Origin: Callipepla californica brunnescens
Taxonomy: Eukaryota; Chordata; Aves; Galliformes; Odontophoridae
DNA: 64,000 nt
Reading direction: 5' to 3'
Assembly: GCA_023055505.1 (NCBI GenBank)
Contig: JALIRH010000095.1
Location: forward strand, 496,001 to 560,000
Positions 12,201 through 23,356 of this stretch are shown here, in pieces. The translations under genes were made by a program, and so were the position numbers. How positions within the stretch are numbered: the stretch's first letter is position 1; each line of letters begins with the position of its first letter. The notes beneath the pieces were generated by a model, which saw only the letters and a program-made list of their open reading frames with translations, had not been told where the DNA came from and ran no database searches.

Positions 12201-13054
12201 CACTGCTGCCCCATTGCCACCCCCATGGCTGCCTAATAGCCGCCCCATAGCTGTCCCACTGCTGCCCCATAGCTGCCTTATAGGTGCCCCACTACTGCCA
12301 CATTGCCGCTCTATAGCTGCCCCATAGCCACCCCATAGCTGCCCCCATAGCCTTCTCAATAGCTTCCTTACTGCTGCCCATAGCTGCCCCACTGCTGCCC
12401 CATAGCTGCACCGTGGCTGCCCCATAGCCTCCCCATAGCCTCATCATAGCTGCCTCACTGCTACCCCATAGCTCCCTCGCTGCTTCCCCATAGCTGCCCC
12501 ATGGCTACCTCATAGCTGCCCCATAGCTGCCCCACTACTGCCCCATAGCCACCCCATAGCTGCCTCACTGCTCCCCCATAGCTACATTTTGTCTGCCTCA
12601 GAGCTGCCCCATCGCTTCCCCATGGCCTTCCCATAGCCTCGTCATAGCTGCCAAACTACTGACCCATAGCTGCTTCACTACTGCCCCATAGCTGCCCAAT
12701 GGCTTCCCCATAGCCACCCTATAGCTGCCCAACTACTGCCCCATAGCCTCCCTATAGCTGCCTCACTGCTCCCCCATAGCTGCCCCATGTCTGCCTCATC
12801 GCCGTCCCATAGCTGCCCCATAGCCTCTCGATAGCTGACCCATAGCTGCCCCATAGCCTCCTCATAGCTGCCTCACTGCTGCCTGATTGCTGCCTCACTT
12901 CTGCCCCATAGCTGCCCAATGGCTTCCTCATAGCCGCCCCATAGCTGCCCCACTGCTGCCCCATAGCTGCCTTATAGCTGCCCTACTACTGCCCCATAGC
13001 TGCCCCACTGCTGCCCAATAGCTGCCCCATAGCTTCCCCATAGCCTCCTCATAC
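9215..13054 (+). repeat. CCCCATAGCTGC minisatellite, main block
   Basis: About 3.8 kb of the family seen at 7143: units of 11-12 bp reading CCCCATAGCTGC, CCCCACTGCTGC, CCTCATAGCC and variants. No non-repetitive island was found, so no SGF29 exon 2 is visible here. Every open frame (60-100 codons, mostly minus) is a repeat translation. Confidence 0.93.
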
Positions 13055-15373
13055 CTTTCTTTTCTCTTATTCTGGCATTCTGACATTCTGACATTCTGAC
13101 ATTCTGAGATACTCTCATTGTCACATTGCAACATTGTTACATTCTAATATTCTCCCATTCTGAACTTCTGGAATTATGACAACCTGCCATTGTGACATTC
13201 TCCCATTCTGACATTATGACATTCTAATATTCTCACATTCTGAAGTTCTGGCATTATGACAACCTGCCCTTGTGCTATTTTCACATTCTGACATTCTGAC
13301 ATTCTAGCATTGTGACATAGTGACATTCTGGAATTGTGACAACCTGTCATTCTGACATTCTGTCATTGTGATACTCTCACATTCTGCTATTGTGACATTC
13401 AGATATTTGGACATTCTGAAATTCTGGAATTGTGACATTCTGAAATTCTGGAAATGTGACAATCTGTCATTCTCACATTGTGACAATGCAAAATTCTGAT
13501 ACTGTGAAATTCTGACTCTCTCTCATTGTGACATTGTGAGATTCTCACATCGTGGCATTGTGGCATTCTCACTTTCTCACGTTCTGACATGTTAACATTG
13601 TGACATTCTAACATTCTCTCATTGTGATTTTCGGCCATATTTATCATCTGACATTGTGACGTTCTGTCACAGTCATATGTTGTCATTGTGACATTCTATC
13701 TTCATGACATACTGATATTGTGACTTTGTGGCATTGTGATACACTGACATTCTGAAATTGTGGCAATCTGTCATTGTGACTCTGTGACATTCTCCAATTC
13801 TGACATTCTCACATTCTAACGTTCTCACATTGTGTCATTCGGTCATTGTCATATTCTCACTTTCTGATATTCTCTCATTGTGATATCGTGACGTTGTGAC
13901 AATTTGACATTCTGACATTAAGACATTCCGACATCATGAGATTCTCTCTTTCTCTCATTCTGACATTTTGACATTGTGACATTCTCACTTTCTCATATTC
14001 TGCCATTCTGATATTCTGGCATTGTGACATTCTGAGATACTCACATTGTAACATTGTGACATTGTGACATTCTAATATTCTCACCTTCTGAAGTTCTGGC
14101 ATTATGACAATCTGCCATTGTGATATTCTCACTTTCTGATATTATGACATTCTAGCGTTGTGACATAGTGAAATTGTGACATTGTGACATTCAGACATGT
14201 TGACATTCTGAAATTCTGGAATTGTGACAACCTGTCATTCTCACATTGTGACAATGCAACATTCTGATATTGTGACATGATGACATTGTGACACTGTGAC
14301 ATTCTGAAATTCTAACTCTCCCTCATTCTGACGTTCAGACATTCTCACATTGTGACATTGTAAAACTCTGACTCTCTCTCATGGTGACATTCAGACATTC
14401 ACACATTTTGACATTGTGACATTCTGACATTCTGGCATTCTGACATTCTCACAATGTGTCATTCGGTCATTGCCATATTCTCACTTTCTGATATTCTCTC
14501 ATTGTGATATTGTGACGTTGTGACAATTTGACATTCTGACGTTAAGACATTCTGACATCATGACATTCTCTCTTTCCCTCATTCTGACATTTTGACATTG
14601 TGACATTCTGAGATACTCTCATGGTGACATTGTGACATTGTGGCATTCTAATATTCTCACCTTCTGATGTTCTGGCATTATGACAATCTGCCATTGTGAT
14701 GTTCTCACCTTGTGACATTGTGACATTCTAGCATTTTGACAATGCGTCATTCTGACGTTGTGACATAGTGACATTCTGGAATTTGGAAAATCTTTCATTC
14801 TGACATTCTGTCATTGTGACATTCTCAGAATCTGACATTGTGACATTCTGATATTTTCACATTCTGAAATTCTGTAATCGTGACAATCTGTCATTCTCCC
14901 ATTGTGGTATTTGTGACGTTCTTACACTGTTACATATTGATATTCTGACCTTGAGACATTGCGACATTGTGACATAGTGATATTCTGTCATTCTGACATT
15001 TTGACATTCTCACATTCTCACTTTCTTACATTGTGACACTCGGTCATTGTGATATTCTCTCTTTTTCATCTCCTCTTATTGTGACTTTCTGACACAGTCA
15101 TATTCCCTAATCTTGTAGTTGTGACACAGTGAAGATTTGACATTCTGACATGAAGACACTCTGACATCATGACATTCTCACTTTCTCCCATTCTGACATG
15201 TTGACATTGTTGCATTCTAACATTCTCTCATTGCTATATTCTGACATATTTCTATTCTGTCATTGTGGCATTCTCTCACAGACACATGCTGCCATTTTGA
15301 CATTCTATCATTGTGACATTCTGACATTGTGACATTCTGAGATACTCTCATGGTGACATTCTGACATTCTAAT
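13055..15373 (+). repeat. TGACATTCT minisatellite, block 1
   Basis: AT-rich tandem array of about 9-bp units (TGACATTCT, TGACATTGT, and TCACATTCT-like variants) that abruptly follows the GC-rich minisatellite. Longer composite units are visible (for example the AATTTGACATTCTGACATTAAG segment at about 13900 recurs at about 14530). Minus-strand frames are repeat translations. Ends at a solo LTR. Confidence 0.92.
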
Positions 15374-15706
15374 TGTATGGGAACTGTTGAATCATGGCCT
15401 GAACCACTGATTGATCACCTGAGGCAAGCCCTGAGTCAGCTGCAGGGGCACAAGTGAGTGTGATTGGAAGGGGTGGAGTTTGACTCCACCTCTGCCAAGA
15501 CCCCATTTAAGGGCTGACCTCCAGCAGGGAAGGTTCTCTTGTTAGAGATCCCTCCCTTTTGGAGTTATTAGCGAGCCTCGACCATCATCAAGGTGAGCTC
15601 CTCTCTTTTCTTCTTGTTTGTATACCATTTTCTTAAGCCTACCTAAAATATACCGCCTTTCGCACAATTTCCATGGAGTGCTTTTTTGGGGGTTATTTGC
15701 CCTATA
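15374..15706 (+). mobile_element. Solo LTR-like insertion with 5-bp target duplication
   Basis: A 333-bp non-repetitive island inside the minisatellite. It is flanked on both sides by CTAAT (15369-15373 and 15707-15711), a 5-bp target-site duplication. It starts TGTATGGGAA and ends GCCCTATA, so the 3' end is TA rather than the usual CA. A TATA-like CCCCATTTAAGGG lies near 15503-15515 in plus orientation. No coding frame. Family not recognised. Confidence 0.65.
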
Positions 15707-16887
15707 CTAATATTCTGACTTTCTCACATCGTGACATTCAGTCACTGTCATAATTCTCACTTTCTGATATTCTCTTACTGTGCTATTGTGGCATTGTGAC
15801 AAGTTGACATTCTGACTTCATGACATTCTCTCTTTCCCTCATTCTGACATTGTGACATTGTCACGTTCTGACATTCGGTCGTTGTGATATTCTCACTTTT
15901 TCATATTCTCTCTTTGTGACATTGTGACACAGTCATATTCCCTGATTTTGTAATTCTGATATTCTGACGTTCTGACATTCTGACATTCTCACAATGTGTC
16001 ATTCATTCACTGGCATATTCTCACTTTCTGATATTCTCTCATTGTGATATTGTGACTTTGTGACAATTTGACATTCTGGCATCATGACATTCTCTCTTTC
16101 CCTCATTCTGATATTCTGACATTGGGACATTCTCACTTTCTCGTATTCTGACATTCTGATATATCAATAATCTGTAATTGCGACATTCTCTCATTGTGGC
16201 ATTGTGACATTCTCTCATTCTGACACTGAAATTCTGAGATTTGTGATATTGTGACGTTCTCATACTGTGACATTCAGGCACTCTCACATTGGTTCATTCT
16301 GACATTCTGACGTTATGACATTTTGATGTTGTGACATTCACTCACTCCCATTCTGGCGTTTTCACATTCTGACATTCTCACAATCTGGCATTCTAAAATT
16401 GTGGCCATCTCTCATTGTGACATTCACTCATTCTCACATTCTGATAGTTTGACAGTCTCTCTTGGTGACATTTTGAGGTTCTCTCGTTGTGACATTGTGA
16501 TATTCTGACCTTCTGATGTTCTGACATTTTGACATTATAGCATTGTGACACTCTGACATTCTCTCCTTGTGACATTCTGACATTCCGATATTTTGACTTT
16601 CTCTCATTACCACATTCTGACATTCTGAAACTGTGGGAATCTGTCATTCTGACATTCTGTCATTGTGATATTTGGACTTTGTGACATTTTGACATTTTGA
16701 AGTTCTGACATTCTGAGATACTCTCATTGTGACACTGTGACATTGTCATTCACTTGGTGTTATTATCTCTCATTGTGACGTTGTGACATTTTGATATTCC
16801 CCGATTTTCTAATTGTGACATTCTGACATTCGGTCATTGTGATGTTCTCACTTTTTCATATTCTCTCATTGTGACGTTTTGACACAG
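15707..16887 (+). repeat. TGACATTCT minisatellite, block 2
   Basis: Continuation of the 9-bp-unit array after the solo LTR. The target duplication reads straight into ATTCTGAC units. Contains only degenerate repeat units and minus-strand repeat translations. Confidence 0.92.
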
Positions 16888-17810
16888 TGTCACGCTCCAA
16901 AATAAAGGAGGGAGATGAGGTTCTTTATATGTATGTGTATACCCGATGGTGAGATTAAAAGGCAATGGTTCAAATTTTAGCCCAACCAGTTTATTACAAT
17001 AAGTAGTTTTTTAGGGATATGGGGAAGGGAAGATGGGTGATAGAAAAGAGATGAAAAGCGAAGAGACTTGGCAGAAAGCAAGAAAGAGAAAGAGAGAGCA
17101 TCAGCACCGTGGATCTGGCGAGGTCCGTAGTCCGTTGGTCTCAGGAATTCGTCTGGTCTCCGCGGGGGATGGGAGAAAGCCGGGAAGTTTTGCAGCAAGC
17201 AGGCGCTGTGCAGGGGGGTTCTTCCAAAGAGGTTTTTCCCTCAGGAAAGTCTCTTCTTCAAAGTCTTTGGTTTAGTGGTGTCGAGAAAACCAACTGAGCA
17301 ACTCGACACACCAATGAGTTCTGTCAAGCGGCGCGCTGGGTACATGGGGGATTGCTTCACCAAACATGCGCACGTAAGAGAGAAATGAATAGCTATTTAA
17401 AGGTATAGCACATGCATATTCATCACATTCCAGACTCTGGTTATCGAGGGGATTAAACCTAAAGGTCAGTTTTGCTTTAAATTTTCAAACCTTGAAGGAG
17501 GAAAGCTCCTCACCATTCATGTGGGTGTTTTGTTTTAAGAGAGGCTTGTCTTGTAGGGACAACAGGGTGTCTATCCTGCTTTCTTTAGCTGCCTCCGTGT
17601 TCTGGCATTAGTTTGATTTGTGCCCACCCAACACATCTGGCCCAACAGATAAATCAACAGGAGTAGTACTTTCGGTGCCATACAAGTATTATTGTCCTTT
17701 GTGATGATCAGCTTCTCCAAGCAGTTGTCAATTAGAGTCTTCTAGCCAGAAAGACCTCATGAAGCAAGCTTTGAGACAACAAAAGTCAAAAACAGTTGCT
17801 GTCTTTCACA
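16888..17810 (-). mobile_element. Long solo LTR, minus orientation
   Basis: A 923-bp non-repetitive insertion starting TGTCACGCTCC and ending TCTTTCACA, bounded by CACAG at 16883-16887 and 17811-17815 (5-bp target duplication). Read on the minus strand it begins TGTGAAAGACAG, has a TATA-like TTTAAATAG near 17390-17400 and AATAAA near 16990, about 100 bp before its end. That order fits U3-R-U5 in minus orientation. The open frames at 16977-17297 lie inside it and look non-functional. ERV family not recognised. Confidence 0.75.
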
Positions 17811-18800
17811 CACAGTCATATTCCCTGAATTTTAATTGGGAGGTTGTGACGATTTGACATTCTGACATTAAGACATTCTGACATCATGACATTCTCCCTT
17901 TCTCACATTCTGACATGTTGACATTGTGACATTCTAATATTCTCTCATTGTGACATTGTGACATTCTGACATTCTTATATTCTCACCTTCTGATGTTCTG
18001 GCATTCTGACAATCTGCCATAGTGACATTCTGACATTGTGATATTGTGATATTATGACATTGTGGCTTTGTGACTTTGTGATATTCTCGCAGTGTCAAAT
18101 TCTGTGATTCTGACATTCTGAGATTGTGACATCATGGCATTTTGGGAATCTGGCATAGTGATATTGTGATATTCTCACATTTTGTCATTCTGACATTCTG
18201 ACAATCTGATATTGTGACATTCTCAGATTGTTACATTGCTGCGTTCTGAAATTCTCTCATTGTGACATTGTGAAGTTGTGAAATTCTGACATTCTGACAT
18301 TATGATGTGATGTCTTTGTTACATTCTGAGATTGTGCCAATGTTACATTCTTCTATTCAGATACATTGTGACATTCTCAACTTAGGACATTCTGATATTC
18401 TTGCATTCTGACGTTGTGACGTTGTGACATTCTGACATTCTGAAATTCGGACATTCTCACATAATCACATTCTGACATCATTTCGTTCTCACATTCTGAC
18501 ATTCTGTTATTCTGACATTCTCATATTCTCACTTTGTGACATTGTGACGTTCTGACATCCTCACGTACTGACATTCTGAAAATGCGACCTTCTGACATTG
18601 TGACACTGTAATATTCTGACTGTGAAATTTTTACATTCTGGTATTGTGACAGTCTTTCATTTTTGCATTGTGACATTCTGACACTGTGACATTTTTAGAT
18701 TCTCACATTGTGATATTTTGGCATTGTGAAATTCTAACCTTGTGACACTGACATTCTGACATTGTGATACTTTGATATTGTGACTGTCACATTCTGACAC
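17811..18800 (+). repeat. TGACATTCT minisatellite, block 3
   Basis: Last part of the 9-bp-unit array, more degenerate than the first. It ends at about 18800 (CATTCTGACACC), where a TTAGGG-like array begins without spacer. No gene seen. Confidence 0.9.
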
Positions 18801-21800
18801 CGTTAGGGTAGGGTTAGGGTTAGGTTTAAGGGGTAGGGTAGGGATGGGGTAGGGTTAGGGTTAGATAATGGTTAGGGTAAGTATTAGGGTCAGGGTTAAG
18901 GGTAGGGTGTGAGGTAGGGTTAGGGTTTTAGGGTTAGGGTAGGGTTAGGGTTAGGTTAGGGTAGGGTTTAGGGTTAGGGTGTAGGGTTAGGGTAAGGGTA
19001 GGGTTAGGGTTAGGGGTTAAGGTTAGGGGTTAGGGTCAGGGGTTAGGTTTAGGGATAGGGTCAGGGTTAGGGTTAGAATTAGCGTAGGGTTAGGTTTAGG
19101 GTAAGGGTTAGGGTAGGGTAAGGGTTAGGGTTAGGGTTGGGTAAGGGTTAGGGGTAGGATTACGGGTAGGGTTAGTGTTAAGGTAGGGTCCATCAATAGG
19201 GTTAGCAAAGGGTTAGGTGTTAGGGTTAGGGGTTAGGGTTAGGGGTTAGGGTTAGGGTAGAACTAGGGTCCATCAATAGGGTTATGGTAGGGTTAGGGTT
19301 TAGGGTTAGGGTAGGGTTAGGGTTAGAGTAGAATTAGGGTTAGATTGGAGGGTTAGGGTAGGGTTAGGGTTAAGGGTTAGGGTAGGGTTAGAGATAGGTA
19401 AGGGTTAGGGTAAGGGTTAGGGTTAGGGATAGGGTAAGGGTTAGGGTTAGGGTAGGGCTAGGGTTAGGGATAGGTAAGGGTTAGGGTAAGGGTTAGTGTA
19501 GGGGTAGGGGTATGGGTAGGGTTAGGGTAGGGTTAGGGTTAGGGTTGGATTAGAATTTTCGGTAAGGGTTAGGGTTAGGAGTTAGGGTCAGTGTCAGGGT
19601 TAGGGCTTAGCGTTAGGGATAGGGTAAGAGTTAGGGTAGGGTTAGTGTTAGGGTTAGAGTTAGGGTAAGGGTAGGGTTAGGGTAGGTTTAGGGTAAGGTT
19701 AGGGTTTGGGTTAGGGGTTAGGGCTAGGGTAGGGTTAGGTCTAGGGTAGGGCTAGGGTAGGGTTAGGGGTTTGTGTTAGGGTTAGGGGCAGGGTTAGGGT
19801 TAGGATTAGGGTAGGGTTTGGGTTAGGTAAGGGTTTGGGGTTAGGGCTTATGGGTTGGGGTTAGGGGTTAGGGTCACGGTTAGGGTAGGGTAAGGTTAGG
19901 GTTAGGGTTAGTGTTAGGGTTATGGTTAGGGGTTAGGGTAAATGTTAGGGTAGGGTTAGGGTTAAGGGTTAGGGTAGGGTTAGGGTTAGGTAAGGGTTAG
20001 GGTAGGGTTAAGGAGGGTTAAGGGTAGGGTTTGAGTCAGGGGTAGGGTAGGGTTAGGGTTAGGGTAGGGTTAGGGGTTAGTGTTAGGGTAGAATTAGGGT
20101 TAGATTTGAGGGGTAGTGTAGGGTTAGGGTTAGGTAAGGGATAGGGTTAGGGTTAGGGTTAGGTGTTAGGGTAGGGTTAGGGTAGGGTTAGGGATAGGTA
20201 AGGGTTAGGGTCAGGGATAGTGTTAGGGTCACTGTTAGGGTTAGGGTATGGTTAGGGTTAGGGCAGGGTTAGGGTAGGGCTAGGGTTAAGGGTTAGGGTT
20301 AAAATTAGGGGTTAGGGGTTAGGGCTAGGGTAGGGTTAGGGGTTAGTGTGAGGGTTAGGGGCAGGGTTAGGGTTAGAGTAGAATTAGGGTTAGATTGGAG
20401 GGTTAGGGTAGGGTTAGGGTTAAGGGTTAGGGTTAAGGGTTAGGGTAGGGTTAGAGATAGGTAAGGGTTAGGGTAAGGGTTAGGGTTAGGGATAGGGTAA
20501 GGGTTAGGGTTAGGGTAGGGCTAGGGTTAGGGATAGGTAAGGGTTAGGGTAAGGGTTAGTGTAGGGGTAGGGGTATGGGTAGGGTTAGGGTAGGGTTAGG
20601 GTTAGGGTTGGATTAGAATTTTCGGTAAGGGTTAGGGTTAGGAGTTAGGGTCAGTGTCAGGGTTAGGGCTTAGCGTTAGGGATAGGGTAAGAGTTAGGGT
20701 AGGGTTAGTGTTAGGGTTAGAGTTAGGGTAAGGGTAGGGTTAGGGTAGGTTTAGGGTAAGGTTAGGGTTTGGGTTAGGGGTTAGGGCTAGGGTAGGGTTA
20801 GGTCTAGGGTAGGGCTAGGGTAGGGTTAGGGGTTTGTGTTAGGGTTAGGGGCAGGGTTAGGGTTAGGATTAGGGTAGGGTTTGGGTTAGGTAAGGGTTTG
20901 GGGTTAGGGCTTATGGGTTGGGGTTAGGGGTTAGGGTCACGGTTAGGGTAGGGTAAGGTTAGGGTTAGGGTTAGTGTTAGGGTTATGGTTAGGGGTTAGG
21001 GTAAATGTTAGGGTAGGGTTAGGGTTAAGGGTTAGGGTAGGGTTAGGGTTAGGTAAGGGTTAGGGTAGGGTTAAGGAGGGTTAAGGGTAGGGTTTGAGTC
21101 AGGGGTAGGGTAGGGTTAGGGTTAGGGTAGGGTTAGGGGTTAGTGTTAGGGTAGAATTAGGGTTAGATTTGAGGGTTAGTGTAGGGTTAGGGTTAGGTAA
21201 GGGATAGGGTTAGGGTTAGGGTTGGGTGTTAGGGTAGGGTTAGGGTAGGGTTAGGGATAGGTAAGGGTTAGGGTCAGGGATAGTGTTAGGGTCACTGTTA
21301 GGGTTAGGGTATGGTTAGGGTTAGGGCAGGGTTAGGGTAGGGCTAGGGTTAAGGGTTAGGGTTAAAATTAGGGGTTAGGGGTTAGGGCTAGGGTAGGGTT
21401 AGGGGTTAGTGTGAGGGTTAGGGGCAGGGTTAGGGTTAGGGTAGGGTTGAGGTTAGGGGCAGGGTTAGGGTTAGGGCTTAGGGGTTGGGGTTAGGGGTTA
21501 GGGTCACGGTTAGTGCAGGGTTAGGGTTAGTGTTAGGGTAAGGGTTAGGGTAGGGTTAGGGGTTAGGGTAGGGTTAGTTTTAGTGTTAGTGTTATGGTTA
21601 GGTAAGGGTTAGGGGTTAGGGTAAATGTTAGGGTAGTGTTAGGGTTAGGGTAGGGTTAGGGTTAGGTAAGGGTTAGGGTAGGGTTAGGGTCTGGGTTAAG
21701 GGTAGGGTTTGAGTCAGGGTTAGGTTTAGGGTGGGGTTAGGGTTAGGGTAGAATTAGGGTTAGATTTGAGGGTTAGTGTAGGGATAGGGTTAGGTAAGGG

Positions 21801-23321
21801 ATAGGGTTAGGGTTAGGGGTTAGGGTAAGTGTTAGAGTAGGGTTAGGGTTAAGGGTTAGGGTAGGGTTAGGGATAGGTAAGGGTTAGGGTCAGGGATAGG
21901 GTTAAGGTCAGTGTTAGGGTTAGGGCAGGGTTAGGGTAGGGCTAGGGTTAAGGGTTAGGGTTAAAATTAGGGGTTAGGGGTTAGGGCTAGGGTAGGGTTA
22001 GGGGTTAGTGTTAGGGTTAGGGGCAGGGTTAGGGTTAGGGTAGGGTTGGGGTTAGGGGCAGGGTTAGGGTTAGGGCTTAGGGGTTGGGGTTGGGGGTTAG
22101 GGTCACGGTTAGTGCAGGGTTAGGGTTAGTGTTAGGGAAAGGGTTAGGGTAGGGTTAGGGGTTAGGGTAGGGTTAGTTTTAGTATTAGTGTTATGGTTAG
22201 GTAAGGTTTAAAGGTTAGGGTAAATGTTAGGGTAGTGTCAGGGTAAGGGTTAGGGTAGGGCTAGGGTCGGGGTTAAGGGTAGGGTTTGAGTCAGGGTTAC
22301 GGTTAGGGTAGGGTTAGGGGTTAGGGTTAGGGTAGAATTAGGGTTAGATTTGAGGGTTAGTGTAGGGTTAGGGTTAGGGGTTAGGGTAAGGTTTAGGGTA
22401 GGGTTCGGGTTAAGGGTTAGGGTAGGGTTAGGGATAGGTAAGGGTTAGAGTAAGGGTTAGGGTCAGGGATAGGGGTAGGGTCAGTGTTAGGGTTAGGGTA
22501 TGGTTAGGGTAAGGGGCAGGGTTAGGGTTAGGGTAGGGTTAGGGTTAGGGGTTAGGGTTAAAATTAGGCTTTAGGGGTAGGGTAGGGTTAGGGCGAGGAT
22601 AGGGCTAGGGTAGGGTTAGGTGTTAGGGGCAGGGTTAGGGTTAGGGTGGGGTTAGGGCTTAGGAGTTAGGGTTAGGGCTTAGGGGTTGGGGTTAAGGGTT
22701 AGGGTTAGGTTTAGTGTTAGGGTTATGGTCAGGTAAGGGTTAGGGGTTAGGGTAAATGTTAGGGTAGTGTTAGGGTAGTGTTAGGGTGAGGGTTAGGGTA
22801 GGGTCAGGGTTAGGGTACGGTTAGGGTAAGTGTTATGGTTAGGGTAGGATTTGGGTTAGGTTTTGGGTCCATCAATAGGGTTAGGGTTAGTTTAGATTAG
22901 GGTTAGTGTAGGGTTAGTGTTAGGGTTAGGGGTTAGGGTTAAGGTAGAATTAGGGTCCATCAACAGGGTTATGGTAGGATTAGTGTTTAGGGTTAGGGTA
23001 GGGTTAGGGTTAGGGGTTAGGGTTAGAGTAGAATTAGGGTTAGATTGGAGGGTTAGGGTAGGGTTAGGGTAGGGTTAGGGTTAGGGTTAGGGTAGGGTTA
23101 GAGATAGGTAAGGGTTAGGGTAGGGTTAGGGTCAGGGTCAGGGTTAAGGGTAGGGTTTGAGTGAGGGTTAGGGTCAGGGTTAGGGTCAGGGTTAGGGTCA
23201 GGGTTAGGGTCAGGGTTAGGGTCAGGGTTAGGGTCAGGGTTAGGGTTAGGGTAAGTGTTAGGGTTAGGTTTTGGGTCCATCAATAGGGTTAGGGTTAGTT
23301 TAGATTAGGGTTAGTGTAGGG

Positions 23322-23356
<35 letters not shown>

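Noticed and set aside
13055..18800. Minus-strand MSECHNVRMSECQN-type frames
   Set aside because: Nine-base units give a stop-poor minus frame; the peptides are simple repeats.
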